Below are positions 15,568 through 23,148 of a stretch of DNA of 42,214 nucleotides, piece by piece. Numbering within the stretch: position 1 is the stretch's first letter; every line of letters begins with the position of its first letter. Source of the DNA: an uncultured Clostridia bacterium (GTDB lineage Bacteria; Bacillota; Clostridia; Christensenellales; Borkfalkiaceae); the NCBI GenBank assembly GCA_947570625.1, contig CANOUP010000017.1, forward strand, positions 1 through 42,214, in the 5' to 3' direction. The notes beneath the pieces are model-generated. The model searched no databases. It had not been told where the DNA came from and worked only from the letters and a program-made list of their open reading frames with translations. A program made the translations under genes and the position numbers.

Positions 15568-16770
15568 TTATTCGCATTCTTTTGCAAACTCTGCGATTTT
15601 GTCAAGACCTTCGCACATATCTTTTTCCGAAAGCGCGTAAGAAAGACGCACCGCGTCGTCGTCGCCGAAGCATACCCCGGGGGTAAGCGCGACTTTCTTG
15701 TGGGTCAATAAGAGGTCTGCCACGTCCATGCTTCCGCGTATGCGCTTGCCCTCGTAATACTTACCGTACAGGTTGTCGCACAGAAGCATTACGTAGAACG
15801 CGCCGTCGGGCTTGACGTAATCCAGCCCCAGCGCCTTCATCGCGTCGAGTTTTTCAATCATTATTTCACGGCGTTTGCCGAACGCTTTGACCATATCGCG
15901 CACGGGCTTTTCGTCGCCCGTGATAGCCGTTATCGACGCGTACTGCGTCATTGTGTTTACGTTGGAAGTCGAGTGACTCTGAAACGAAGCTATGGCTTTT
16001 GCAATGTGCTCGGGCGCGGCCAGATAGCCTAAACGCCAGCCCGTCATCGCGTACGATTTGGAAACGCCGTTAATTACAATCGTCTGCTCCTTCATCGCGG
16101 GCGAACAGCAGGCAATGGAAAAGTGCGTTTCTCCGCCGTATATCAGTTTTTCGTAAATTTCGTCCGAGAGCACGACAAGGTTGTACTTTTCGCAGACCTC
16201 GGCGATTTTGCGTATTTCGTCCTCGGTATACACCGCGCCGGTGGGGTTGCACGGGCTGTTGAAAATAAGCATTTTGGTCTTGGAGGTAATCATATTTTCA
16301 ATCTGCCCCGCGGTGACCTTATAGCCGTGGCGGGCCTTTGCCATAACGTATACGGGCACGCCTCCGCAGCTTTTTACCACTTCGGGATATGTCAGCCAGT
16401 AGGGCTTGGGAATAAGCACCTCGTCGCCCGGGTTGATTGTGGCAAAAATCGCGTTGAATATGGAGTGCTTGGCTCCGTTTGAAATGATAATCTGCGAAGG
16501 GTCGTATTCGAGGTTGTTGTCTGTTTTAAGTTTTTTGACTATGGCTTTTTTAAGCTTGGGCAGACCCGAAGCCGCGACGTACTTTGTATACCCCGCGTCG
16601 AGCGCGTCTTTCGCCGACTGTATTATATGCGCGGGGGTATTGAAGTCGGGCTCGCCGACGCCGAAATTTATCACCCTTTCGCCCGAAGCTTTAAGCTCGT
16701 TGGCTTTTGCGGAAATTGCAAGCGTCATACTGGGCGCGATAGCCGAAATTCTGTCCGAAACGTTAATCAT
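15568..16770 (-). CDS. Class I/II aminotransferase, aspartate aminotransferase type
   Basis: PLP-dependent transaminase of the AspC/PatA-like 1-gamma group, most likely transferring amino groups between aspartate and 2-oxoglutarate. Seen: VINFGVGEPDFNTP near residue 35, NSPCNPTGAVY, the PLP-phosphate and lysine block VINGVSKSYAMTGWRLGYLA (about 230-249), and C-terminal RLSYA, whose arginine binds the substrate carboxylate. Length 400 is standard. GAGG precedes the ATG and a TTGCAA-18-TATAAT promoter lies upstream. Substrate could also be an aromatic amino acid or alanine; sequence alone does not settle this. Confidence 0.93.
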   Translation of the reverse strand: MINVSDRISAIAPSMTLAISAKANELKASGERVINFGVGEPDFNTPAHIIQSAKDALDAGYTKYVAASGLPKLKKAIVKKLKTDNNLEYDPSQIIISNGAKHSIFNAIFATINPGDEVLIPKPYWLTYPEVVKSCGGVPVYVMAKARHGYKVTAGQIENMITSKTKMLIFNSPCNPTGAVYTEDEIRKIAEVCEKYNLVVLSDEIYEKLIYGGETHFSIACCSPAMKEQTIVINGVSKSYAMTGWRLGYLAAPEHIAKAIASFQSHSTSNVNTMTQYASITAITGDEKPVRDMVKAFGKRREIMIEKLDAMKALGLDYVKPDGAFYVMLLCDNLYGKYYEGKRIRGSMDVADLLLTHKKVALTPGVCFGDDDAVRLSYALSEKDMCEGLDKIAEFAKECE

Positions 16771-16798
16771 AATTTATCCTCACTTTGTTTACGCTTTG

Positions 16799-16828
16799 AT
16801 TATACACCAAACCCGCCCGCCTTTGCAA
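16799..16828 (-). promoter_or_regulatory. Promoter of the aminotransferase gene
   Basis: Minus strand TTGCAA (16828-16823), 18-nt spacer, TATAAT (16804-16799), about 28 nt before the ATG. Confidence 0.65.
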
Positions 16829-16845
16829 TTGTTTAAAGGTAAGTT

Positions 16846-17199
16846 TTACAGCGATAGTTTACTGTAAATGTCCTCGCAGACATTTTTAAATCTTTCGTTA
16901 ATATCCCTGTTGCCGTAACGAAGCACAGTAATCCCCAAAGATTTTAAATAACAATCCCTCACCGCGTCCGCATTTGCGTTTTGCTCTTCGTAATGCTGCG
17001 AACCGTCCAATTCGATAACGGTTTTTAAGGTGGCGCAATAGAAATCGACAATATAATTGCCGATAATTTTTTGACGGTAAAACTGTACGGGCAGATTTTT
17101 AAGAAATTCGTACCACAGCTTACGCTCTTCCTTCGTCATATTTTTGCGAAGCTCCTGCGAATAGCTTTTCAGCTTTGCATTGCGTTTATCAGATTTCAT
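16846..17199 (-). CDS. DUF559 endonuclease-fold protein
   Basis: 117 residues matching DUF559 (Vsr/PD-(D/E)xK-like). Characteristic blocks: LRKNMTKEERKLWYEFLK, VQFYRQKIIGNYIVDFYC (about 35-52), VIELDGSQH (about 59-67) and ITVLRYGNRDI. D48 (VDFYC) and E61 with D63 (IELDG) are the candidate metal ligands. The family is common in Firmicutes and Bacteroidetes; physiological role is unclear. It lies directly beside the palindromic repeats at 17215-17411, a neighbourhood I associate with this family. No close ribosome-binding site beyond AAGGATAAT is seen. Confidence 0.85.
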   Translation of the reverse strand: MKSDKRNAKLKSYSQELRKNMTKEERKLWYEFLKNLPVQFYRQKIIGNYIVDFYCATLKTVIELDGSQHYEEQNANADAVRDCYLKSLGITVLRYGNRDINERFKNVCEDIYSKLSL

Positions 17200-17214
17200 A
17201 ATTATCCTTATTAT

Positions 17215-17275
17215 GGCTTCCCCTTGCGTTAAAGGGGAAGCTGTCGCCGTCTCGGACGGCGACTGATGAGGTTCG
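17215..17275 (+). repeat. Palindromic repeat copy A
   Basis: CTTCCCCTT...AAGGGGAAG hairpin, then a second hairpin GTCGCCGTC/GACGGCGAC, then TGATGAGGTTCG. Same architecture as copies B and C with a variable second stem. Confidence 0.8.
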
Positions 17276-17286
17276 TCCTTATTGCA

Positions 17287-17339
17287 GGCTTCCCCTTAAT
17301 GTAAGGGGAAGCTCCCGCGCCAGCGGGTGATGAGGTTCG
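17287..17339 (+). repeat. Palindromic repeat copy B (direct)
   Basis: GGCTTCCCCTT...AAGGGGAAGCT hairpin, a shorter second hairpin CCCGC/GCGGG, then the same TGATGAGGTTCG tail as copy A. Confidence 0.8.
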
Positions 17340-17355
17340 ATTTTCCAAAATTATC

Positions 17356-17411
17356 CCTCATCCGTCTTTGCCTTACGGCAAAGACACCTTCCCCCTTTCA
17401 AGGGGGAAGGC
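17356..17411 (-). repeat. Palindromic repeat copy C (inverted)
   Basis: Reverse orientation: CCTCATCCG, hairpin GTCTTTGCC/GGCAAAGAC, then CCTTCCCCC/GGGGGAAGG. The first stem and the tail match copies A and B; the second stem differs in sequence but not in pairing. Confidence 0.8.
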
Positions 17412-17423
17412 TATAATGCTGTT

Positions 17424-17621
17424 TTAATCCTCTAAACCCAGTAAATAATCAGACGTTACACCAAAAAATTGACATAATGCCTTTATAATTTCAATATTAG
17501 GTTGCAACGCTTCCCGCTCATATTTGCCTATTGTGCTCGCTGTTGTCGATATCATCTTCGCAAGTTCGGATTGGGTTAAACCCTTTGCCTGTCTTAATTC
17601 TTTTATTCTTTTTCCGTACAT
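17424..17621 (-). CDS. XRE-family transcriptional regulator
   Basis: 65-residue Cro/C1-type HTH protein: GKRIKELRQAKGLTQSELAKMI (3-24) and STTASTIGKYEREALQPN (about 25-42) form the DNA-binding domain, ending with the usual FFGVTSDYLLGLED. I place the start at the ATG at 17621, not at the in-frame ATG at 17648, because a TATAAT at 17633-17628 ends just 6 nt before 17621, giving a leaderless transcript; no ribosome-binding site precedes either codon. The upstream palindromes are its likely operators. Divergent from the small Cys protein at 17691. Confidence 0.88.
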   Translation of the reverse strand: MYGKRIKELRQAKGLTQSELAKMISTTASTIGKYEREALQPNIEIIKALCQFFGVTSDYLLGLED

Positions 17622-17627
17622 AATAAA

Positions 17628-17684
17628 ATTATAGTCCAAAACGGACATTTTTTCTTGACATAGTCCATTTTGGACTGTTATAAT
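17628..17684. promoter_or_regulatory. Divergent promoters with two matching operators
   Basis: Plus strand: TTGACA (17655-17660), 18-nt spacer, TATAAT (17679-17684). Minus strand: TATAAT (17633-17628) with a weak -35. Two 15-bp sites match 13 of 15 when oriented alike: AGTCCATTTTGGACT (17662-17676, within the plus spacer) and TGTCCGTTTTGGACT (minus strand, 17647-17633, abutting the minus -10). Centres are 29 bp apart. Repression of both genes by the XRE protein is inferred. Confidence 0.75.
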
Positions 17685-17690
17685 ATAAAT

Positions 17691-17966
17691 ATGAAAACTA
17701 CTAACACCGAAAAAACTTGTTTAAACTGCGATAATTTCAAACAACATTATTTAATGGGCGAAAGGGATATGTTTATCACGGATTGGGGGCATTGCAAGAA
17801 TTACCAAACGCGGAATAAACTGATTAAAACGGACGAGGAACCTTGCGGCTGCGAATTTTGGAGACCCGCGCAAAAATACACAAGCGACAACGAAAGAATA
17901 CTTTCCGCACTGAATGCGGTGAAAAGAAAGCTGTATGTAATCGAGCGGCTACTTAAAGATTTATAA
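17691..17966 (+). CDS. Small cysteine-containing protein, unknown function
   Basis: 91 residues from the ATG at 17691. Cysteines are arranged CLNC (about 10-13), HC (about 35), and CGC (about 52-54), followed by EFW, a pattern of a small zinc-binding fold seen in unannotated Firmicutes proteins; the last 30 residues form a helix. A TTG 21 nt upstream overlaps the -10 box and is unlikely as a start. TATAAT ends 6 nt before the ATG and no ribosome-binding site exists, so translation is probably leaderless. Controlled by the divergent XRE regulator (inference). Confidence 0.7.
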   Translation: MKTTNTEKTCLNCDNFKQHYLMGERDMFITDWGHCKNYQTRNKLIKTDEEPCGCEFWRPAQKYTSDNERILSALNAVKRKLYVIERLLKDL

Positions 17967-17969
17967 ATT

Positions 17970-18000
17970 ATAAGCCCCGCGCAGTTTGCGCGGGGCTTAT
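17970..18000. terminator. Bidirectional hairpin between convergent genes
   Basis: ATAAGCCCCGCGCA / TGCGCGGGGCTTAT, a 14-bp perfect stem with a 3-nt loop, between the small Cys gene (plus) and the feo operon end (minus). Confidence 0.8.
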
Positions 18001-18030
18001 AAAACATATTAAATTCGGAGTCCGTGTATT

Positions 18031-18189
18031 CTATTTTTTGCCGTCTTTGCCTTTACTGCACATAGTGCAGCCTTCGCACCCGCAACCGCATCCGCCTTTA
18101 TGCTTTATTTTGCGGTAGATTATACCGCCGACGGAAGCCAGCACGCAGACGCACACTATTACTATAACCGCTATATCAACGCCGTTCAT
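18031..18189 (-). CDS. FeoB-associated cysteine-rich membrane peptide
   Basis: 52 residues: one N-terminal membrane helix (about 5-24, IAVIVIVCVCVLASVGGII), then basic residues and a cysteine cluster CGCGCEGCTMC (34-44). This is the usual architecture of the FeoB-associated Cys-rich peptide that accompanies feoB in Firmicutes. The ATG is 1 nt after the feoB stop, so the two are co-translated. A role in ferrous iron handling at the membrane is inferred from location and composition. Confidence 0.85.
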   Translation of the reverse strand: MNGVDIAVIVIVCVCVLASVGGIIYRKIKHKGGCGCGCEGCTMCSKGKDGKK

Positions 18190-18190
18190 A

Positions 18191-20494
18191 TCAGTTTTTC
18201 CTTTTTTTAAATATATTTATTTTGTTTAGCCTGCCTTTATTCCGCAGAATTATCAAAACAGCCGTAACCGCCGCCAACGCAAGCCATATAAACAGCGTCC
18301 ACCACCACGAACCTACGGTGTAAATCATAGCCGAAACTACGTAACTTGTTGCAAGCCAGAAAAGAAGCGTCCATTTGAATTTGCCTTTGGGCAGTTCCGC
18401 CCTTGCCGTTGCGCACGCCGCAAAGCAGGGGACAGTCGTCATATTGAACGCAATAAACGCTATTAAAGAGGCGATAAACATCCCCTGCGAAATTCCCGTG
18501 TCGCCGATTATTACGTTAATAAGCCCCGTCAGCTCTTCGACGCCTTCTTCCGTTCCCGCGCCCGCATACGCGCCTATGCAAAGCGCAAGCGTTGTGAACG
18601 TTGCAATAACGTTTTCTTTGGCTATCAGTCCCGTTATCACCGCAACCGCGAACACCCAGCCGAACCGACCGAGTTGCGAGCCGAAGCCGAGCGGCGTGAA
18701 CAACGGCTGTAAAAACATACCTATCTGCGCGAGAACGGATTCGTTCATCCGTTCGTCGGGAAGATACTGCCAGCCTGCGGTAAGGTGCGAGAACAGCCAT
18801 ATAATTATAGTGGAAGCAAAAATTATCGTAAACGCTTTTTTGACGAAGTGTTTGGTTTTGTCCCACAGATGAAGCATAAGGTTTTTGAACCCCGGCAAAT
18901 GGTATGCGGGGAGTTCCATTATAAACGGAGGGGTTTCGCCTTTCAAGGTGGTGTTGCGCATCAACAGCACGCACGCAATCGCCGTGCACACGCCCAGCAC
19001 GTACATACCGAAAGTTATTACGTCCGCGTTGCCTATTCCGAAAGCCGTAACTATTCCGCCCGCAACCGCGGTAAGTATGGGAAGCTTAGCCCCGCACGAG
19101 AAGAAGGGAATTACCCTTATCGTCGCCGTCCTCTCCTTTTCGTCGGCTAACGTTCTCGTATTGATAGTTGCGGGAAGCGAACAGCCGAAGCCCATAATCA
19201 TAGGCATAAACGCCCTGCCCGAAAGCCCGAAACGGCGGAAAATTCTGTCGAGCACGAACGCGATTCGCGCCATGTAGCCCGTGTCTTCGAGTATGGAGAA
19301 GAATAAAAACAGCGTAAGAATCTGCGGAAGGAAGCCGAGCACGGCAAAAATTCCGCCCAGTATACCGTCGCCGACCAGCCCGATTGCCCAGTCAGCCGAA
19401 CCGCCGTTGCCCATTAAGGTAACTATGCCGTCCGAAATATGGTCTAAGAATAAGTTGAGTAAATTAGTCAGCATTACGCCCGGCGAATAGACCGCGCCGT
19501 CGTAGAAAATTGCAAGTATCTCCACGCCGAAATTGTTGGGTCCTTCCTCTTCGGTCGCAAGCCCCAAATCGACGAGCGAGGGCATCCAGCCCGTATCCTC
19601 GGTGAAACCGTTGAGAAACAGCAGGTTTTCCGAGAATGTTAAGTGGAATACGAAGAATAGAACAACTATGAATATGGGAATAGCCCACACCCTGTGGGTG
19701 AGCACCCTGTCGATTTTGTCCGACTTGGTAAGCACTCCCTTTTCCGCCTTTCTGATTTTCGCGCAGGAAAGTTTTTCGGATATGTATTTGTATCTTTCGT
19801 CGGCTATCACCGCTTCGAGGTCCTCGCCGAAGGACGCTTTTTCGAGAATTTCTTTCGCGCCCTTGCGCGCAAGCTCGATTTCGTCGTTTTCCAAAAGCTT
19901 AACCGCGTGAAAAAGGGGCGAAGCAATTTCTTCCGCACTATAATACGCGCACGCGCTTTCTATCTGCTTTTGAAGCGCGCCCTGCAAAACGGTTTTGCCC
20001 TTTCTCTTTTCCGACATGGAAGCGGCCCTTTCCATAAGCTGTTTTATACCCTTTTTCTTCAACGCGGAAATTTCCGTCACGGGCACGCCGAGCGCTTCTT
20101 CAAGCGCTTCCGCGTCAATCTTGTCGCCCGCCTTTTCCACCTCGTCCATCATATTCAATGCGATTATGACGGGAACGTCCGTTTCGAGAAGCTGGGTGGT
20201 TAAATACAGATTGCGTTCCAGATTAGTCGCGTCGACGATATTTATTATTCCGTCGGGGCGCTCGTCTAAAATAAAGTTGCGCGAAATTACCTCTTCGGGC
20301 GTGTAGGGGGAAAGCGAATATATGCCGGGTAAATCGACGATTTTAACGTTTTCCGCCCCTCCTTTGTATACGCCTTCGCGCTTGTCTACGGTTACACCGG
20401 GCCAGTTGCCTACGTGCGCCGTCGCGCCCGTAAGCGCGTTGAAAAGCGTAGTTTTACCGCAGTTAGGATTGCCCGCCAAAGCATAAGTTTTCAT
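18191..20494 (-). CDS. feoB: Ferrous iron transporter FeoB
   Basis: Membrane Fe2+ importer with a GTPase domain. N-terminal G domain: G1 GNPNCGKTT (8-16), G3 DLPGIY (about 55-60), G4 NMMD; then a helical GDI-like part and a polytopic membrane region with the Gate motifs (GFGCSLPA and PFFSCGAKLP). Length 767 is typical. The ATG at 20494 is preceded by GGAGG and overlaps the stop of the second feoA (ATGA); an in-frame GTG at 20512 overlaps the binding site and is rejected. Co-transcribed with two feoA genes and the Cys-rich peptide; a DtxR-type repressor at 23149 may control it. Confidence 0.97.
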   Translation of the reverse strand: MKTYALAGNPNCGKTTLFNALTGATAHVGNWPGVTVDKREGVYKGGAENVKIVDLPGIYSLSPYTPEEVISRNFILDERPDGIINIVDATNLERNLYLTTQLLETDVPVIIALNMMDEVEKAGDKIDAEALEEALGVPVTEISALKKKGIKQLMERAASMSEKRKGKTVLQGALQKQIESACAYYSAEEIASPLFHAVKLLENDEIELARKGAKEILEKASFGEDLEAVIADERYKYISEKLSCAKIRKAEKGVLTKSDKIDRVLTHRVWAIPIFIVVLFFVFHLTFSENLLFLNGFTEDTGWMPSLVDLGLATEEEGPNNFGVEILAIFYDGAVYSPGVMLTNLLNLFLDHISDGIVTLMGNGGSADWAIGLVGDGILGGIFAVLGFLPQILTLFLFFSILEDTGYMARIAFVLDRIFRRFGLSGRAFMPMIMGFGCSLPATINTRTLADEKERTATIRVIPFFSCGAKLPILTAVAGGIVTAFGIGNADVITFGMYVLGVCTAIACVLLMRNTTLKGETPPFIMELPAYHLPGFKNLMLHLWDKTKHFVKKAFTIIFASTIIIWLFSHLTAGWQYLPDERMNESVLAQIGMFLQPLFTPLGFGSQLGRFGWVFAVAVITGLIAKENVIATFTTLALCIGAYAGAGTEEGVEELTGLINVIIGDTGISQGMFIASLIAFIAFNMTTVPCFAACATARAELPKGKFKWTLLFWLATSYVVSAMIYTVGSWWWTLFIWLALAAVTAVLIILRNKGRLNKINIFKKRKN

Positions 20495-20718
20495 AATTCT
20501 GCCTCCACACACGCGGCTTCGCTCTTTCTCAGCGTTAGCTCGTATCCGCGCAACGTCACTTCGATAGGGTCGCCGAGAGGCGCCTTTTTGCGCATAGTTA
20601 CCTGCGCGCCGGGCGTTACGCCCATATCGAATAATCTGCGACGTATCTTGCCCTCTCCCGAAACCTTAGTTATTTTACCGCTTTCTCCCACGGCAAATTC
20701 ACTCAAAAGTTTTGTCAT
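20491..20718 (-). CDS. feoA: FeoA-domain protein (second copy)
   Basis: 75-residue SH3-like FeoA protein that supports FeoB. Core RRRLFDMGVTPGAQVTMRKKAPLGDPIEVTLRGYELTLRK is characteristic. I chose the ATG at 20718, preceded by TAGGAGAT; the frame runs upstream to 20787 but without a better site. Its stop overlaps the feoB start. This copy is the more canonical of the two. Confidence 0.9.
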   Translation of the reverse strand: MTKLLSEFAVGESGKITKVSGEGKIRRRLFDMGVTPGAQVTMRKKAPLGDPIEVTLRGYELTLRKSEAACVEAEL

Positions 20719-20740
20719 AATATCTCCTATATAATAAATT

Positions 20741-20780
20741 AACCGCGGTTTATTTTTCAAACCGAAAAATAAAGGCGGTT
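20741..20780 (-). promoter_or_regulatory. Intercistronic stem-loop between the two feoA genes
   Basis: AACCGC/GCGGTT (20741-20746 with 20775-20780) enclose a perfect 9-bp stem TTTATTTTT/AAAAATAAA (20749-20757 with 20765-20773). No T-run follows on the minus strand, so an mRNA stability or translation-control hairpin fits better than a terminator. Confidence 0.45.
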
Positions 20781-20993
20781 TTAACACGCCAGTATTTTGC
20801 CCGCAAGGCTTTTATCGAGGCACAGCCTGCCTTCCTTTACGACGACTATGACGTTGCCCCCGCTTGACGATAAAAGCGTTATTTTGCTTCCTTCGGAAAT
20901 GCCGAGTTCCCGCAAATGTTTTTTTATTTTTTCATCCGCGCCGATTTTCCTGACCGTAAGTTCGCGTCCCGCAGGCGCAATGCAGATAGGCAT
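20781..20993 (-). CDS. feoA: FeoA-domain protein (first copy)
   Basis: 70 residues: MPICIAPAGRELTVRKIGADEKIKKHLRELGISEGSKI followed by a short beta-barrel (GNVIVVVKEGRLCLDKSLAGKI), the FeoA fold. First gene of the feo operon. The ATG at 20993 has GGAGG 5 nt upstream; the in-frame TTG at 21005 overlaps that site. Two tandem feoA genes before feoB are common in Clostridia; division of labour between them is unknown. Confidence 0.88.
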   Translation of the reverse strand: MPICIAPAGRELTVRKIGADEKIKKHLRELGISEGSKITLLSSSGGNVIVVVKEGRLCLDKSLAGKILAC

Positions 20994-21035
20994 AATTACC
21001 TCCAAAAAACTTAACCTTGATTAATTTTCCTGTTT

Positions 21036-21064
21036 ATTATAATACCCGCATTTTTATTTGTCAA
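21036..21064 (-). promoter_or_regulatory. Promoter of the feo operon
   Basis: Minus strand consensus TTGACA (21064-21059), 17 nt, TATAAT (21041-21036), followed by a 42-nt leader to the ATG at 20993. Confidence 0.85.
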
Positions 21065-21069
21065 CAAAA

Positions 21070-21088
21070 AAATAACCATAGTTTATTT
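21070..21088. promoter_or_regulatory. Near-palindrome upstream of the feo -35 element
   Basis: AAATAACCATAGTTTATTT: six matching outer base pairs with one inner mismatch, ending 5 bp upstream of the -35. A site for the DtxR-type repressor is possible but unproven; it does not match a consensus I can quote with confidence. Confidence 0.35.
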
Positions 21089-21106
21089 TTTTTGTTAAAA
21101 AAATTT

Positions 21107-21790
21107 TTATAACAATTCCGCACGGGAATGCACTGCACCGATAAGCGTAAGAACGGATATTACCGCTATAAGAGCCCATATAGCGAAAGAACTTAAAGCG
21201 CATACCGTAAACATATTTCCCGATATTCCGCCGTTGAACGTCATAATTAACGTGTACTGCAATGATAAAACCGAAACAAGCGCGTCTACAAAATTTATAT
21301 TCCGCAATATCTTTACACTTAAATGAGTTGACTTTCGCGTTTTTATAAAATTAATTGTCGCGGTAACGATTTTGTACACCGTGTAAGCGGCCATCATAAT
21401 TGCGGGTATTTCGGAATAATTAACGTCTTTCTGCTGTAAAACCATCATTGAAACAGGCGCAACCAGCGCAAGGTCGATTACAAACAGCATTATGCTTTGC
21501 ATAAAAAACAGTTTCTTTCTTCCGCTTTCTATCTGTTCATTGTTATATCCCGCTTTATTGAATCTTAATTCGGACAATATAACAAACAGTCTTATACAAA
21601 GCAACAAAGCGTAATAAACGGAGAGCCCCAAGTTATAAGGCGATTTGTATACTACGGCAAGAAACACGTTGTAAGCCGTAAACGCAACGGTAACGAAAAA
21701 GGAAAGAGCCGAAAACACGAACGTGCGGAAAGTATAATCGCTTTTCATTCGCTTTATAAATTTGTTTTCTTCTCTTTCCTTATCTTTCAT
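21107..21790 (-). CDS. Membrane protein of unknown function
   Basis: 227 residues. A charged N-terminus (MKDKEREENKFIKRMKSDY) is followed by six hydrophobic segments near 22-42, 52-70, 95-115, 125-145, 165-182 and 192-215. I do not recognise the family. It lies 52 nt after the membrane protein at 21843 on the same strand, with only a weak GGCGG site, so it may depend on that gene's transcript. No catalytic motif is visible. It may be a sensor-like or transporter-accessory protein; unknown. Confidence 0.65.
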   Translation of the reverse strand: MKDKEREENKFIKRMKSDYTFRTFVFSALSFFVTVAFTAYNVFLAVVYKSPYNLGLSVYYALLLCIRLFVILSELRFNKAGYNNEQIESGRKKLFFMQSIMLFVIDLALVAPVSMMVLQQKDVNYSEIPAIMMAAYTVYKIVTATINFIKTRKSTHLSVKILRNINFVDALVSVLSLQYTLIMTFNGGISGNMFTVCALSSFAIWALIAVISVLTLIGAVHSRAELL

Positions 21791-21842
21791 AGCCGTTACC
21801 GCCTGTTTAACGATTAATAGTTTGTTTTTGCCTTTGCGCTTT

Positions 21843-22379
21843 TCAGATTAAATCGGCGTTCAAAAGCCCGTTGCCTTTTTCGAGTATGTTGGCAAGCTTT
21901 TCTTCGTTGCCGTCAATTATGGGCAACAGCGTTTTTGTTTTCTTTTCGGCAAGCTTCTTATAGATAAAATAATTTATGCAACACAGCGCAATGCCCGCAA
22001 CTCCGAGAACGATTCCGCCCGCAAAAGCGGGGACATTGTTTTCCGTAAGCATACACAGGCACATCCCTCCGCCAAGTATCAGAGTAGCTATACAGCCGAA
22101 AATGTATGCGAATATGCTTGCGCCCGCCGTTTTTGCGCGGTGCAGCCCGTTGATTGTATCGAACACGTCTTCCGCCTGTCTTTCGAGTTTGTTCAGTTCC
22201 TGCTTATGTTTTTGTTTTCTGTCGCGTTTAAGCGAGAGCGTAACGCCGTCAACAAGGGCGGGCGACGTAGAAGTTACTTCCCAGCCGAACGCTTCGTACA
22301 TATCCATAGCCTTGCTTTGGTCCTTTGCCTTAACCGTCTTCGTCCTGTATTCATAGGACACAAAATCTTTTTCCTGCAT
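21843..22379 (-). CDS. Two-helix membrane protein, TetR-divergent
   Basis: 178 residues: a soluble N-terminal domain (about 1-50, YEYRTKTVKAKDQSKAMDMYEAFGWEV) resembling small substrate-binding beta-alpha folds, a charged coiled region (RDRKQKHKQELNKLERQAEDVFD, about 52-75), two membrane helices near 87-108 and 115-140, and a soluble tail. Family not recognised. GGAGG lies 7 nt before the ATG. Its promoter (TTGATT-17-TATGAT) overlaps the operator shared with the divergent TetR gene, so TetR control is likely. Confidence 0.7.
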   Translation of the reverse strand: MQEKDFVSYEYRTKTVKAKDQSKAMDMYEAFGWEVTSTSPALVDGVTLSLKRDRKQKHKQELNKLERQAEDVFDTINGLHRAKTAGASIFAYIFGCIATLILGGGMCLCMLTENNVPAFAGGIVLGVAGIALCCINYFIYKKLAEKKTKTLLPIIDGNEEKLANILEKGNGLLNADLI

Positions 22380-22438
22380 TTTTATGCCTCCGTAATTTTA
22401 ATGCCGTTTTACGCTCAATCAGCCGACGCGCGTTTCGG

Positions 22439-22491
22439 TTGACTTTCCCGTAAGACAAGTGTATCATATAAGATACGGCGGAAAAAATCAA
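22439..22491. promoter_or_regulatory. Overlapping divergent promoters with a TetR-type operator
   Basis: Palindrome GTATCATATAAGATAC (22461-22476, one central mismatch pair). Plus promoter TTGACT (22439-22444)-17-TATCAT (22462-22467) drives the TetR gene; minus promoter TTGATT (22491-22486)-17-TATGAT (22468-22463) drives the membrane protein gene. Both -10 boxes lie inside the palindrome, so one bound repressor would shut both. Confidence 0.75.
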
Positions 22492-22565
22492 CCGCCAGAA
22501 AAGGCAATAAGACATTCTGCCCGAATGTGTTAACGCAAATGAAACAGAAAAGGAGATTTTGTATC

Positions 22566-23087
22566 GTGGAAATAGCGCCCGAAGAATACACAAAACACTA
22601 TATCGTTCAAGCTCTCTTCAAATTAATGGCGTCTTACGTTTACGAAAAAATAAGCGTAACGGATATTGCCGAAAAGGCGGGCGTCGGCAGGGCGACGTTT
22701 TACCGCTATTTCAAACGCAAGGAAGATATTATAATCTACTATTTCGAGCATCACACCAAGGAGTTTGAATTTTCCCAGCGCTTTTATCCGAGATGTAAAA
22801 GCGATTATATCAAAATCGTTACAAACGTACTTGCAATGTTCAAAGAAAATAAAGAACCTTTAAGTCTGCTTAGAAAGGCCCGTTTGGAGTATATATATCT
22901 GGATTATCTTAATAAAAGTTTTAAGACGAAATTCGAGAACGACGTTGAAGATGCAAGTTTGTACCAGCCTTATTTGTATTCGGGAATGCTTTTCAACATT
23001 TCGATGGCGTGGCTCGACGACGACTGCAACGAAGATATTAATTCTCTTGCCGAAATGATTGTAGACGCCATATATTTTGAAAAATAA
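22566..23087 (+). CDS. TetR/AcrR family transcriptional regulator
   Basis: 173 residues from a GTG at 22566, chosen because AAAAGGAG ends 10 nt upstream; in-frame starts at 22527 and 22539 overlap or precede that site. The N-terminal HTH is typical: KISVTDIAEKAGVGRATFYRYFKRKEDII (about 27-55). The C-terminal ligand domain is helical and not assignable to a known ligand. It is divergent from a membrane protein gene and shares an operator with it, suggesting autoregulation plus control of that operon. The regulated signal is unknown. Confidence 0.9.
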   Translation: MEIAPEEYTKHYIVQALFKLMASYVYEKISVTDIAEKAGVGRATFYRYFKRKEDIIIYYFEHHTKEFEFSQRFYPRCKSDYIKIVTNVLAMFKENKEPLSLLRKARLEYIYLDYLNKSFKTKFENDVEDASLYQPYLYSGMLFNISMAWLDDDCNEDINSLAEMIVDAIYFEK

Positions 23088-23119
23088 ATGTCCGCCCCCG
23101 TAAACCGGGGGCGGACATT
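23087..23119. terminator. Bidirectional terminator between tetR-like and dtxR-like genes
   Basis: AATGTCCGCCCCCG / CGGGGGCGGACATT, a 14-bp perfect stem with loop TAAAC; T-rich DNA follows on both strands. Confidence 0.85.
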
Positions 23120-23148
23120 ATTAAATATGACGTTATACAAAAAATATA

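Noticed and set aside
16846-17199. Vsr mismatch endonuclease
   Set aside because: The sequence fits DUF559; the Vsr zinc site and adjacent C5-cytosine methylase are absent.
17215-17411. CRISPR array
   Set aside because: Three units of differing orientation and internal variation, no regular spacers, no cas genes.
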